DNA of 9,010 nucleotides, taken from NCBI GenBank assembly GCA_020854975.1, contig JAHKLQ010000017.1, forward strand, positions 1-9,010, given 5' to 3'. Shown one piece after another: positions 1 to 7,316 of the stretch. Position 1 is the first letter of the stretch; every line of letters begins with the position of its first letter. Source of the stretch: Methanobacterium sp. (lineage in GTDB: Archaea; Methanobacteriota; Methanobacteria; Methanobacteriales; Methanobacteriaceae). A program made the translations under genes and the position numbers. A model generated the notes under the pieces. That model worked only from the letters and a program-made list of their open reading frames with translations. It was not told the origin of the DNA and did no database searches.

Positions 1-1316
1 GAAACATGCAGACCTTCAATGAAAAGATGATAATTTCCAGGAACTATCTGAACATCACCCATATATCCAGTTAAGATGAAAAGCAAAACTCCCAGACTTA
101 AGGTCTGACCAATATATATCAGTGTGGAAAGTGAAGCTGAGCCAATCCCATAAAACTTATCAGTTAATGATGCCAGGACATTACGGGTGGTAGGGGTGGA
201 GAAAAGCCCCATACCCACACCTACCAGTAACAAACCTGTTAAAACCAGGAATAAAGAGGTGTTTATATCCAGAAGTGCCAGGTTAAGAAGACCTATGGTG
301 CAGAAGAGAGCACCTATAATATTAATGATCCTGTTGTCGTTTTTATCCACAGTCCTCCCTACCAGGGGTGATAACAGTGCCACTGCCAGTGGCTGCACAG
401 CCATGATAAGGGCGGTTGTCAGGGTATCCAGTCCCCTCAGATCCTGCAGATACAGACTGAGTAAGGTCCACATTGCCGAGGTGGCAATGTTAATCAGAAG
501 CAAAGAAAGTGCTGAAAAACTGGTCACCCGATTTTTGAATATGTCCAGAGGAATTACAGGACATGATGATTTTTTTTCCACTATGAAAAAGAGAACTAAC
601 CCTATTAAACCTGTTACAAATAATATTTTGCCTAAAAGATCATGCAGGGTTGAAAATCCATACATGGTGACTGAAAGGGAGAATATGTAAATAAGGGAAC
701 CTACCAGGTCAAATTTTTCACCTTCAGAACTCTTCCACTCACCCTTAAACTTGGTCAGGATTAAGGTTAATGCAAATAAGCCTAATGGAACATTGATAAA
801 GAAAATACTTCTCCATCCCCAATTTTGGGCCAGGAATCCCCCTAAGAGTGGTCCGAAAAATAAACCCAGATACACTGCGGTTATATATATTCCTAAAACT
901 TCACCTCTCCTGTTCAGGGGGAATATGGAAATTAGAAGTGCCACTCCAGTGGCAAATATCAACGCACATCCAACTCCCTGTAGGAAGCTGAAAAAGAGTA
1001 AAGTTATTCCTGAAGTTGAAAATCCAGCCAGGAGTGAGGCTAAGGTGTAAATAATAATTCCATAGGTGAAAATTTTTTTCCTACCATGAATGTCTGCCAA
1101 TCTGCCGAAGGGCAGGACCAGAGCGGCATTGGCCAGTACAAATGCTGTGGGGATCCATCCCAGCATTAAAATATTAAGGAAAAGATCATTCTGAATAAGG
1201 GGAAGAGCCAGGCTAAGAGAAGACCCCATGAATGGTATGAGAAAAGCACCTATGGCCACCAGGACTAAGCTAACTCTTTTTAGAGACAATGATGGTTCAC
1301 CTGAGTTGACAGTCAT
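1..1316 (-). CDS. MFS multidrug exporter, DHA2 (EmrB/QacA-like) family, C-terminus cut by window edge
   Basis: This reading frame stays open from the ATG at 1316 down to base 3, giving 438 residues without the last membrane segment. It is a proton-coupled drug or metabolite exporter of the cytoplasmic membrane. MFS motif A is seen as [11 protein letters not shown] (residues 71-81), a second-half counterpart is [14 protein letters not shown] (about 316-329), and the DHA2 signature region around FGPLLGG and [10 protein letters not shown] lies at about 154-179. Hydrophobic segments follow the 14-helix plan, and the last visible loop sits where the one before the final helix is expected. The start is supported by AGAGGT (complement of 1321-1326) four bases upstream. 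DHA2 proteins usually run 450-500 residues, so only a few dozen are missing. No TetR or MarR regulator is adjacent. The substrate cannot be told from sequence. Family call is firm; drug export is inferred from the family. Confidence 0.93.
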   Translation of the reverse strand, partial: MTVNSGEPSLSLKRVSLVLVAIGAFLIPFMGSSLSLALPLIQNDLFLNILMLGWIPTAFVLANAALVLPFGRLADIHGRKKIFTYGIIIYTLASLLAGFSTSGITLLFFSFLQGVGCALIFATGVALLISIFPLNRRGEVLGIYITAVYLGLFFGPLLGGFLAQNWGWRSIFFINVPLGLFALTLILTKFKGEWKSSEGEKFDLVGSLIYIFSLSVTMYGFSTLHDLLGKILFVTGLIGLVLFFIVEKKSSCPVIPLDIFKNRVTSFSALSLLLINIATSAMWTLLSLYLQDLRGLDTLTTALIMAVQPLAVALLSPLVGRTVDKNDNRIINIIGALFCTIGLLNLALLDINTSLFLVLTGLLLVGVGMGLFSTPTTRNVLASLTDKFYGIGSASLSTLIYIGQTLSLGVLLFILTGYMGDVQIVPGNYHLFIEGLHV

Positions 1317-1697
1317 ATTAACCTCTAACCCCTGAATATTAGCTTTCTACCATAATACTGGTTTAACAGTGTAATATATTTACATTTTTCCATATATTAC
1401 CTAAATTCTACATGTTAAAGATTTAACCAACCTAAATTTAGCTAGTCTACACCTAATAATTTTTACACCATTAATCAATCATTTTAACCATTTAATTAAA
1501 TCAGAAAAACTATTAACTGAGGTATTTAGTTAGGCTTTAACATAAATCCAATTGACTTAAATATCACTAGATGGTTATAGATTAGATAACGTTTAATTAT
1601 AAAGATAGATGTTTCTAGGCCATATAGAAATGATTTAAAGAATTTATCTCAATGTGTAACTATCCGGTTTGGGATTGATTGGTAGGAGTAAATATAA
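1317..1697. other. AT-rich divergent intergenic region, no gene
   Basis: These 381 bases separate the divergent MFS and HIT genes and contain no credible reading frame. Besides the MFS promoter there is a perfect-armed palindrome GTTAAA-GA-TTTAAC at 1414-1427. An inverted repeat TTTCTA/TAGAAA with a 7-base loop lies at 1612-1630. Candidate TATA boxes for the HIT gene are TTTAATTATAAA (about 1592-1603) and ATTTAAAG (about 1633-1640). The HIT gene has a clear AGGAG at 1684-1688. In DNA this AT-rich, short palindromes are expected by chance, so none is assigned a function. Confidence 0.5.
1321..1383 (-). promoter_or_regulatory. Probable MFS gene promoter with operator-like palindrome and RBS
   Basis: Read on the minus strand, a TATA-like box (TAAATATATT, about 1373-1382) is followed by an imperfect palindrome with arms ACTG and CAGT (1357-1370), then the ribosome binding site AGAGGT (1321-1326) just before the ATG. 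The archaeal spacing rule would put the transcription start near 1348-1352, so the palindrome lies between box and start, where a repressor could block initiation. The boxes are visible; the regulatory reading is inference. Confidence 0.4.
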
Positions 1698-2156
1698 ATG
1701 GATATTGAATGTCCTTACTGTGAAAAACTGGTTGATTATAATTTTGGGGATCCTCTTATCCAGACTGATCACTGGATTGTGTTCCTGGCTCCCAACCAGA
1801 GCAATCTGGCAACCTGTGTCGTAGCCCTCAAACGACAGCACCGCACTTTAAGTGGACTCAAAGAGGATGAGTGGCAGGATTTTATTGATTTACTTGAGAG
1901 TATGGAAAAGGCCGTGCGAGAAGCATTTGATGCAACTCTTTTTAACTGGGGCTGTCTCATGAACACCTTTTACTTGGAAGATACTCTTGAACCTCATCTA
2001 CACTGGCATTTCATCCCCCGCTACAATCACCCTGTTCAATTTGCAGGTCATACTTTTGAAGACCCTCATTTTGGTTATATGCGCCCCAGGCCAGCTAAAA
2101 ATATTTCAAAAGAAGTCAGGGGCAAAATTGAAGATAAAATACGGGAATTTCTCTAA
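1698..2156 (+). CDS. HIT family protein (histidine triad nucleotide hydrolase/transferase)
   Basis: This 152-residue cytosolic protein carries the histidine triad HLHWHFI (H100, H102, H104), the active site on which HIT enzymes cleave or transfer nucleotide phosphates (AMP-amidates, dinucleoside polyphosphates). An N-terminal CPYC (C5, C8) together with H48 and H100 could form the structural zinc site known from Hint-type HIT proteins; that assignment is inferred from spacing. The length is normal for a HIT protein of the Hint/Fhit size class, with a C-terminal extension after the triad containing another His-rich stretch (H118, H124). The start is set by AGGAG nine bases upstream. It is transcribed alone and converges on the HEAT gene. 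The family is certain; the exact nucleotide substrate is not. Confidence 0.92.
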   Translation: MDIECPYCEKLVDYNFGDPLIQTDHWIVFLAPNQSNLATCVVALKRQHRTLSGLKEDEWQDFIDLLESMEKAVREAFDATLFNWGCLMNTFYLEDTLEPHLHWHFIPRYNHPVQFAGHTFEDPHFGYMRPRPAKNISKEVRGKIEDKIREFL

Positions 2157-2179
2157 TTTACTCTAAGGGTTTAATGTTG

Positions 2180-2256
2180 ATTAAAAAAAGAATTCAGAAG
2201 AAATAGAAGAAATAAAAAAATTTGAAACAAAGAAGAAGAATAAAAAAAATTGAGTG
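2180..2256 (-). terminator. Multi-tract T-rich terminator of the HEAT gene
   Basis: Just past the HEAT stop codon the minus strand shows three separate T-tracts of seven or eight bases (A-runs on the plus strand at 2242-2249, 2214-2220 and 2183-2189) in pyrimidine-rich sequence. Serial U-tracts without a hairpin are the usual form of archaeal intrinsic termination. The HIT gene, arriving from the other side, has only weak T-stretches here. Confidence 0.6.
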
Positions 2257-2970
2257 TTATTTTTCCTTAAGACGGTTGTTTAGTTCTTGTATGGCTTCTT
2301 CTATCTGTAAACGCACGTACCATCGTTCATCATCCATAGCTTCCAATAGTGGCTTTATAGCCCTTTCATCACCTATTTTACCTAATGCTCCAGCAGCATG
2401 TCGACGAACACTCATATCTTCATCTTTTAATGCTCCTATAAGGGCCGGAACTGCCTTTTCATCACCAATCATTCCCAGTGCTTCTTCAGCTGCACTACGG
2501 AAACTGAAATCATCATCTTTCAGGGCATCTAATAAATGGTCCACGGCCCCAGGATCACCTATATGACCCAGGGCAATAGCTACACTGTTACGGATTTTTT
2601 CATCTTTAAGTGATTCTAGAAGTGGTAATAATGCCCGTTCATCCCCAATTTCACCCAAAGCCTCAGCAGTATGCTGGCGCACATACCATTTTTCATCACG
2701 AAGACACGGTAGAAGAAATGGTGTGGCATCATCACTACCAATTCTACCAAGTGAACTGGCAGCATTCCACCTGACATCTGCATTTTCTGATTCTAAAGCT
2801 TCAATTAAAGCTTTAAAAGATAATTCATCTTTAAATCTTCCTAAAGCCCTGGCAGCCATGGCTTGGTGTTGTTCATCCCCTTTTTTAAGGCTTTTAATAA
2901 GACCATTAATATCGCCTTCACTTTCCAGTTTTTCTATATCTGGGTTGAAAGTTCCATCAAAAATACCCAT
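2257..2970 (-). CDS. HEAT-repeat protein (PBS lyase HEAT-like repeats)
   Basis: This 237-residue protein is almost entirely a stack of seven alpha-helical HEAT-like repeats of about 31 residues, at roughly 19-48, 49-79, 80-110, 111-139, 140-170, 171-201 and 202-237. Most repeats close with ALGxIGD and open with a [E/D]-x-A-[L/I/V] helix. Such solenoids are protein-binding scaffolds; some relatives are phycobilin lyases, but nothing here suggests pigment chemistry in a methanogen. Repeat 4 is two residues short after DEK. Repeats 3 and 7 share a WYVR core (95-98, 217-220), the likely concave-surface positions. There is no signal peptide. A G-rich ribosome binding site lies nine bases upstream of the ATG. 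The DtxR-type regulator is 91 bases upstream on the same strand, but a TATA-like box (TTAAAAATAA, 3004-3013) suggests the HEAT gene may have its own promoter. The partner is unknown. Confidence 0.9.
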   Translation of the reverse strand: MGIFDGTFNPDIEKLESEGDINGLIKSLKKGDEQHQAMAARALGRFKDELSFKALIEALESENADVRWNAASSLGRIGSDDATPFLLPCLRDEKWYVRQHTAEALGEIGDERALLPLLESLKDEKIRNSVAIALGHIGDPGAVDHLLDALKDDDFSFRSAAEEALGMIGDEKAVPALIGALKDEDMSVRRHAAGALGKIGDERAIKPLLEAMDDERWYVRLQIEEAIQELNNRLKEK

Positions 2971-2979
2971 ATTCTCATA

Positions 2980-3014
2980 CCCCCTTCCTTATAAGTATCA
3001 GATTTATTTTTAAA
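2980..3014 (-). promoter_or_regulatory. Possible HEAT gene promoter and RBS
   Basis: On the minus strand TTAAAAATAA (3004-3013) resembles an archaeal TATA box. The purine-rich stretch AAGGAAGGGGG (about 2980-2990) precedes the ATG. The predicted transcription start would fall near 2984, leaving a very short leader that trims the ribosome binding site, so readthrough from the regulator gene is an equally good explanation. Confidence 0.35.
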
Positions 3015-3061
3015 GCCTTCTAATCGGGATTTTTCAACACACTCTAATGATGATTATTCAA

Positions 3062-3517
3062 TCATTTTCTTGGTTTTTCATCATTTTCGGCATATTCTTG
3101 GAATTTTTTCATGAACTGGTAAGCCTGAGGATACTTTTCAGTGAATTCAACAAATTTTTTCAACTTATCTATGGTGGAAACATCTATTACATGTTCCATG
3201 GAACAGGCATCTTCTTCAGCAACGTCCTTATCAACACCGAGTAGTATTAAAAAATCTTTAAGTAGCTGATGGCGACAACTGACATTTTTAGCAATCTTCA
3301 ATCCATCTTCTTTCAATTTTATTGTACCATAACGTTCATAAGATACCATATTCATTTGTGAAAGTTTTTTAACAGCTTCAACCACACTGGGTGGTTTTAC
3401 TCCAAGTCTCTGTGCCACATCCTTCACCCGGATAGTTCCTTGTTCAAGTTCCAAAGAGTACATTGTTTCCAGATAATCCTCTACACTGCGGGTGATTTTT
3501 GGGGTATTAACAGTCAT
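3062..3517 (-). CDS. DtxR/MntR-family metal-dependent transcriptional regulator
   Basis: This 151-residue cytosolic repressor has the DtxR-family winged helix-turn-helix (about 8-75, with [19 protein letters not shown] as the HTH), then the metal-binding dimerisation domain (about 76-125). It lacks the C-terminal SH3/FeoA-like domain, matching MntR in size. Visible metal ligand candidates are D14 and E17 in VEDYLE, H83 in CRHQLL, and C105, E108 and H109 in CSMEH. By comparison with known structures, D14 corresponds to the Mn-selective Asp8 of Bacillus MntR, whereas C105 corresponds to Cys102 of iron-sensing DtxR, so the metal preference is ambiguous. Targets in this family are usually Fe or Mn uptake genes; none lies in this window. 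The upstream sequence shows no clear ribosome binding site, so the transcript may be leaderless or SD-independent. The gene is divergent from the small membrane protein at 3730. Confidence 0.92.
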   Translation of the reverse strand: MTVNTPKITRSVEDYLETMYSLELEQGTIRVKDVAQRLGVKPPSVVEAVKKLSQMNMVSYERYGTIKLKEDGLKIAKNVSCRHQLLKDFLILLGVDKDVAEEDACSMEHVIDVSTIDKLKKFVEFTEKYPQAYQFMKKFQEYAENDEKPRK

Positions 3518-3543
3518 TGTATTAATATTGGTTTTTTTATTCT

Positions 3544-3563
3544 ATTAACTTTGTCATTAACTT
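3544..3563. repeat. Direct repeat ATTAACTT x2, 12-bp period, upstream of the regulator gene
   Basis: Two identical octamers ATTAACTT at 3544-3551 and 3556-3563 lie on roughly the same face of the helix, 27 bases upstream of the regulator start. This could be an autoregulatory site. DtxR-family operators are normally inverted repeats, so the assignment is weak and chance in AT-rich DNA is possible. Confidence 0.3.
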
Positions 3564-3636
3564 GCCCACTTGAAACTTAAGGTATTGATGTGGTGTGCTT
3601 TTGCATTCTCATCTTACTGCCTGTAAATAGAAAATC

Positions 3637-3719
3637 CTTATAAACCTCAAATGCAGATAGAATACATAAATTCAGGACTATGGAAGTACATTATATATTA
3701 CAAAATTTAAAGAGTGAGG
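3637..3719 (+). promoter_or_regulatory. Candidate promoter and RBS of the small membrane protein gene
   Basis: Two TATA-like boxes precede the gene: CTTATAAAC at 3637-3645, which would give a leader of about 60 bases, and TTATATATTA at 3690-3699, which would start transcription almost at the ribosome binding site. The ribosome binding site GTGAGG (about 3714-3719) fixes the ATG at 3730. The first box fits better. Confidence 0.4.
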
Positions 3720-3729
3720 AATACGTAAC

Positions 3730-4203
3730 ATGCCTAACTTTAGTGTGGAATTCGCCATAGCTACCAGTATGATACTGGGATTGTTCCTAGCATTTTTTAA
3801 TTTTGGTGGGATATTTTCACTTGCTTTAGTTGGGTTTGTGGCTGTTTATTTAACCCGAGATGAAGAAGCAGACTATAAAGTAGGAGCTTTGGCAGGGGGT
3901 TTACTATGTTTCCTTTACTTTGTTATCTGTCTTTTTACACCACCTGTTCTCCCTTATCAACTTCCCAGTCCCCTGGTACTGGGAGTGGGTTATGCATTTG
4001 ATGGATTATTTACACTTATACTGGGTTTGGTTGTGGGTTTACTGATCTATGGATTTATGGGTGGTATTGGAGGATATTTTGCTAGTAAACTCTTCAAATC
4101 CCATGAAAAACCAAAAACTCCTAAAAAGCCTAAAACCACTCATAAGATTATTAAACGAAAAGAAAAACCTCAAAGACGAACACTGTACCGAAAATATGAT
4201 TAA
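3730..4203 (+). CDS. Small polytopic membrane protein, DUF5518-like, with basic C-terminal tail
   Basis: This 157-residue protein has about four hydrophobic segments (about 8-26, 27-42, 52-73 and 84-120) rich in Gly, including [13 protein letters not shown] and [14 protein letters not shown] strongly basic, proline-containing tail follows (about 123-157, many Lys/Arg), which should face the cytoplasm by the positive-inside rule. The Gly-rich helix pairs resemble the DUF5518 family, common in Methanobacteriales and of unknown function; I give this as a resemblance, not a firm assignment. The GTGAGG ribosome binding site supports the start. The gene is divergent from the DtxR-type regulator and followed by an AT-rich gap, so it seems monocistronic. 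No transport motif or catalytic residue is apparent. The long overlapping frame on its 3' part (4049-4243) is a shadow. Confidence 0.8.
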   Translation: MPNFSVEFAIATSMILGLFLAFFNFGGIFSLALVGFVAVYLTRDEEADYKVGALAGGLLCFLYFVICLFTPPVLPYQLPSPLVLGVGYAFDGLFTLILGLVVGLLIYGFMGGIGGYFASKLFKSHEKPKTPKKPKTTHKIIKRKEKPQRRTLYRKYD

Positions 4204-4273
4204 AATTTTATTATCTGATGAATTCCATTATATTCCTATTTAATTATTTAGTTACTATCCTTAAAATTAGCTT

Positions 4274-4314
4274 ATTAATTTAATAAAAGTTGTAGAAATT
4301 TTTTTAAATATATA
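4274..4314 (+). promoter_or_regulatory. Candidate promoter of the GMC oxidoreductase gene, no SD
   Basis: Two AT boxes stand before the ATG at 4325: TTAATTTAATAAAA (about 4275-4288) and TTTTTAAATATATA (4301-4314). No ribosome binding site is visible in GTTGATACC just before the start. The upstream box predicts a transcription start near 4307 with an SD-less leader of about 18 bases; the downstream box is too close to the ATG. A leaderless or very short-leader mRNA is therefore likely. Confidence 0.4.
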
Positions 4315-4324
4315 CGTTGATACC

Positions 4325-5524
4325 ATGAAAAGCGCGATTGTTGTGGGATCCGGTGCTGGTGGGGCAACAGTAGCCAGAGAACTTTCTAAATATGAAATTC
4401 AAGTTACACTCCTTGAGAAAGGAAACCGTGTCCCTCCAGAGAAGTCCCATCAATGTTATGATAACCTGGATGTGGGGGTGGAATTACTGAAAACCACCTG
4501 TCTGGGTGGTACTACCATGGTTACAGCAGGAAACGCAGTGCGAACCTGCCAAAAAGAGTTTAAAAAATTGGGAATTGACCTTGAAGAGGAATTCCAGGAA
4601 GTTGAAGGTGAACTGGGTGTGGGAACACTTCCTGATACTCATTTTGGTGAGGGAACCTTAAAATTAATGGAAGCTTCTTCTTCTCTTGGTTTATCCATGG
4701 AGAAGATGCCTAAATTCATCGAATCCCATAAGTGTGTTCCCTGTGGTATGTGTGCCATGGGATGTCCACGTAATGCTAAATGGACTTCTCTTAACTATTT
4801 AGAGGAAGCTGAAAGATCAACAACTCAGATAATAGAAAATGCACATGTAACCAAGATCATGGCAAAAAACGGTAGGGTTACTGGTGTGAAAACTCCTAAC
4901 CATGAATATAAAGCTGATCTGGTAATTGTTTGTGCAGGTGCAATTGAAACTCCTCGATTACTCAGATCTGCAGGTCTGGTGGCAGGTGAACATCTTTTTG
5001 TAGACACCTTTGTCACTGTGGGCGGAGCCCTTCCTAATATTAACTTTCACCAGGAAGTGTCCATGAATGCCCTGTATAAAGGTCATGATTATATTTTAGC
5101 CCCTCATTACTCTGGTTTACTTGCTTTACGTCTTAAACCGTATGGTTTCCAGGAAAAGGATATTTTAGGGTTGATGGTGAAGATCAGGGATGATCTATCT
5201 GGTTGTGTTGAAGATAATGTTGTGGCTAAAAATAACACTTCTCATGATATTGGAGTTATGGCTGAAGGATCTGCCACTGCTGGAGCAATACTTTCTGAGG
5301 CAGGAGTGGATCCCAAGACTCTACTTTCAACTCCTGCCCGTGGGGCTCATCCTGGTGGAACTGCAGCTATTGGTGAAGTTGTGGATAGAAATCTGGAAAC
5401 TGAAATTGAAGGACTTTTCGTGGCTGATGCCAGTGTTCTACCCCGTGCACCTGGTTCACCACCAGTTTTAACAATTTTAGCCCTGGCAAAAAGACTTGCA
5501 AAACATATAAACACGTTGAATTAA
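4325..5524 (+). CDS. GMC-family FAD-dependent oxidoreductase with ferredoxin-like cysteine motif
   Basis: This 399-residue enzyme begins with a dinucleotide-binding fold, [13 protein letters not shown] (8-20), with an acidic residue after the second strand (E31) for FAD ribose. [12 protein letters not shown] (59-70) matches the FAD-contacting region of GMC proteins. [12 protein letters not shown] (137-148) has ferredoxin spacing Cx2Cx2Cx3CP, so a 4Fe-4S or 3Fe-4S cluster is plausible; cluster-bearing GMC dehydrogenases are known among FAD-glucose and gluconate dehydrogenases. The GMC C-terminal domain includes HPGGTAAIG (342-350), with H342 as the probable catalytic base, and [11 protein letters not shown] (363-373). 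The usual second active-site residue (Asn/His in the NP motif) is Pro here (GSPPVLTI). At 399 residues it is shorter than typical 500-600 residue GMC enzymes, so the substrate domain is reduced. It should oxidise an alcohol or similar substrate and pass electrons through the cluster; substrate and acceptor are unknown. No SD is visible; start chosen because the Rossmann strand begins at once. Confidence 0.9.
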   Translation: MKSAIVVGSGAGGATVARELSKYEIQVTLLEKGNRVPPEKSHQCYDNLDVGVELLKTTCLGGTTMVTAGNAVRTCQKEFKKLGIDLEEEFQEVEGELGVGTLPDTHFGEGTLKLMEASSSLGLSMEKMPKFIESHKCVPCGMCAMGCPRNAKWTSLNYLEEAERSTTQIIENAHVTKIMAKNGRVTGVKTPNHEYKADLVIVCAGAIETPRLLRSAGLVAGEHLFVDTFVTVGGALPNINFHQEVSMNALYKGHDYILAPHYSGLLALRLKPYGFQEKDILGLMVKIRDDLSGCVEDNVVAKNNTSHDIGVMAEGSATAGAILSEAGVDPKTLLSTPARGAHPGGTAAIGEVVDRNLETEIEGLFVADASVLPRAPGSPPVLTILALAKRLAKHINTLN

Positions 5525-5585
5525 GTTTAAACAAATTAAACTTTTAAATTAAGTTTAAACACATGAACGTGCAAATTAAGTTAAC
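5519..5585 (+). repeat. Three spaced direct repeats at the end of the GMC gene
   Basis: AATTAAGTTTAAACA occurs at 5519-5533 and 5547-5561, and a one-base-deleted form (AATTAAGTTAAC) at 5574-5585, with periods of 28 and 27 bases. The first copy overlaps the stop codon. AAGTTTAA (5523-5530) also pairs with TTAAACTT (5536-5543) around a 5-base loop. The function is unknown; it may form part of the 3' end signal. Confidence 0.6.
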
Positions 5586-5612
5586 CCTGTTAAAATGGAT
5601 CTATTAATCTTC

Positions 5613-5639
5613 CCTTTTTTGCACAATTACTTTTTTTTA
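5613..5639 (+). terminator. T-rich terminator after the GMC gene
   Basis: T-tracts of six (about 5615-5620) and eight (about 5631-5638) bases follow the GMC gene and its AT-rich repeats on the coding strand. This matches archaeal U-tract termination. No strong hairpin is adjacent. Confidence 0.5.
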
Positions 5640-5745
5640 TTTGGTAGCTTGAAACGCAATGAATTTAGAGATCATATCAACAAACTGATTTTAACTGCTT
5701 GAATAAGAAGTTTAAGAAAAATGTTTGGAAACATATATCCAAAAT

Positions 5746-6321
5746 ATGGAAGATAAATATAGAGTGGTGTTTAAATTGAAGGAGAAAATTTTAAACTCTT
5801 TGGATGGAATGGCACAGGTACTGGTTGTGCCGGATAAATATTTCCAGGAAGTGCTGGAAAAAGGTAAAGCCATAAATGGGCTTTATTTTCTGATATTTTT
5901 TTCAGCTTTCTTTGGATTTATGATGGGTTCCCTTTTGAGTAATCTGGGGCTGGCAATCATAATAGCTATCTTATTCATAGTTATGGGCCTTTTAAAAATA
6001 TTTATCTGGTCAGGTATAAGTCATTTGATTGCTAAATTTGTGTTTAAGGGTGAGGGGAGCTTTGTACCAACATTTGGACTTTTTGGTTATGCTTTTGTCA
6101 GTTTCACTTTGGGGATTGTGGGACTTGCCACCCTGATGGCGGCAGGTACATTGTTTGCCACTTTTTTGATGTGGCTTCTGATGACGGTGTGGTTTATTGT
6201 ATTAGCCACAGTTGCTGTAGCTACTGAACATAAGATTGGTGTGGGCCGAGCATTCCTGTCAGTAACTGGAATCCCTGTGCTGGTAATCATAGTGTTATCC
6301 TTAATAGTGGGGGTTTTATAG
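5746..6321 (+). CDS. Yip1-domain integral membrane protein
   Basis: This 191-residue protein (from ATG 5746) has a soluble amphipathic N-terminus (1-42) and five hydrophobic segments at about 44-64, 67-88, 107-129, 131-158 and 174-191. The segment order and the FKGEGSFVPTFGLFGYAF stretch (100-117) before the third helix match the Yip1 domain. Prokaryotic Yip1-domain proteins are membrane proteins without an established biochemical role; the eukaryotic members act in vesicle traffic, which should not be transferred here. A TTG at 5725 in the same frame would add seven residues; neither start has a convincing ribosome binding site, and an upstream in-frame stop at 5704 limits the options. ATG is preferred. 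The stop codon directly abuts the ATG of the next gene, so the two are co-transcribed and probably translationally coupled, pointing to a shared envelope function. Confidence 0.85.
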   Translation: MEDKYRVVFKLKEKILNSLDGMAQVLVVPDKYFQEVLEKGKAINGLYFLIFFSAFFGFMMGSLLSNLGLAIIIAILFIVMGLLKIFIWSGISHLIAKFVFKGEGSFVPTFGLFGYAFVSFTLGIVGLATLMAAGTLFATFLMWLLMTVWFIVLATVAVATEHKIGVGRAFLSVTGIPVLVIIVLSLIVGVL

Positions 6322-7179
6322 ATGGAAACTAAAAGGATTTGGGGACTGATAATTCTAGTGGTCTTAGTTTTATCCCTGGTTGCCGCAGCCTATAGTATAA
6401 TAGTGGGACCACAACTTGAAAGTCAAGATGATAAACAGACAATAACCACCAATTACACACTTACCGATGCCCAGATGACTGGTATAAATCGGGTTAACGT
6501 TAAATTCAATGGTAACACCACCGGAGCAAATGTCAAGTTCCAGAACAAGTCAGATAACCTGTACAACATTACCATTGAAAGAGAACAGGGTTCAGCTGAA
6601 CCAACAGTGACTTACACCCAGAGTGGTGATGTTTTAAATGTGGATATAAGTCTGGATAGTGGTTCTGCAGACATTGCATTGGGTAACCGTTGCACCTACA
6701 ATGCAGACCTAGAATCCAAAGTTGGTGGTTTTGGCCTCTACCTAAACAACCAGGGCAAAATGGACAACCTCAACACAACTATCAAATACATAGGTGGAGG
6801 AATTCTCCTTCTGGGAGATACAACCTTCAATGATATTAACATGAATATTAATATGGGTGGGGTCATGATCCAGACCCTATCAGACAAGCTGAAAAGCAGT
6901 GGAACCATCAACACCAATGTACAGATTGGTGGGGTGACCATGCAACTTCAACCATCCGATAATCTGGGATTCAAGGTTAAGGGGACCTATGATCTGGGTG
7001 GTTTTACCTTCAACCCAGATGAGTTCAATGTCCTAAGCAATAATACCACCACTACAGAGATAGAAACTCCTGACTACAATAACAAATCTGCCCAAATACA
7101 GATGGAAAGCACAGTAGGTCTGGGTGGAATAAACATCAACATGTTTTATATGCCTATGGAAATGTTCCAGGAGGAGTAG
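6322..7179 (+). CDS. Membrane-anchored extracytoplasmic protein with Gly-Gly repeat pattern
   Basis: This 285-residue protein has one N-terminal membrane helix (about 6-28, after a short basic METKR) and an outside-facing remainder with no second helix. The exposed part holds eight N-glycosylation sequons (N44, N65, N75, N82, N151, N240, N241, N254), a common trait of archaeal surface proteins. From about 135 a pattern of GG followed by alternating hydrophobic residues recurs at 135, 158, 179, 203, 226 and 268, spaced 20-24 residues except for a final double interval. This suggests a beta-solenoid or toast-rack fold such as DUF4097/LiaF-type domains; that is fold inference, not a motif match. 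A single Cys (C124) is present and there is no lipobox. The ribosome binding G-run (GTGGGGG) lies inside the end of the Yip1 gene, with zero intergenic bases. Function is unknown; a surface or membrane-stress sensing role would fit. Confidence 0.8.
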   Translation: METKRIWGLIILVVLVLSLVAAAYSIIVGPQLESQDDKQTITTNYTLTDAQMTGINRVNVKFNGNTTGANVKFQNKSDNLYNITIEREQGSAEPTVTYTQSGDVLNVDISLDSGSADIALGNRCTYNADLESKVGGFGLYLNNQGKMDNLNTTIKYIGGGILLLGDTTFNDINMNINMGGVMIQTLSDKLKSSGTINTNVQIGGVTMQLQPSDNLGFKVKGTYDLGGFTFNPDEFNVLSNNTTTTEIETPDYNNKSAQIQMESTVGLGGININMFYMPMEMFQEE

Positions 7180-7206
7180 TCACCAAAGATAAAGCACTAT
7201 TTACCA

Positions 7207-7226
7207 CTCTTTCTTTCTTTTTTTTA
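7207..7226 (+). terminator. T-rich terminator after the Yip1 operon
   Basis: About thirty bases past the stop of the surface protein the coding strand becomes almost pure pyrimidine (CTCTTTCTTTC followed by an 8-base T-run), a typical archaeal U-rich end signal. It separates this unit from the 37-residue gene. Confidence 0.6.
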
Positions 7227-7304
7227 TAGGACAAATATGCTGGATTTAATTTTTAGAACTGATATGAATATAACTGTAGAAAATGGGAATAAATTGAGAT
7301 GTTT

Positions 7305-7316
7305 CTTTTTAAAAAA
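7305..7316 (+). promoter_or_regulatory. Possible promoter of the 37-residue protein gene
   Basis: CTTTTTAAAAAA forms a TATA-like box. A start site about 25 bases downstream (near 7336) would give a 30-base leader carrying the GGAAGG ribosome binding site at 7358-7363. The box is only moderately like the consensus. Confidence 0.35.

Noticed and set aside
187..1050. Plus-strand open frames of 167 and 99 codons
   Set aside because: They are antisense shadows of the MFS gene; their products are Ser/Arg/Pro-rich with no domain, while the minus strand gives a clean 438-residue transporter.
1644..1966. Minus-strand frames over the HIT gene
   Set aside because: Antisense to the HIT coding region, with no ribosome binding site and no recognisable motif.
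2222..3013. Plus-strand Ser-rich frames
   Set aside because: Antisense to the HEAT repeats; the Ser-rich repetitive look is the complement of the repeat codons.
4049..4243. 64-codon plus-strand frame
   Set aside because: Overlaps the end of the DUF5518-like gene in another frame and has no ribosome binding site; the basic tail of the longer frame is more credible.
5721..5756. 11-codon ATG frame just before the Yip1 gene
   Set aside because: It overlaps the preferred Yip1 start and could be a leader peptide, but there is no ribosome binding site and no codon pattern suggesting attenuation.
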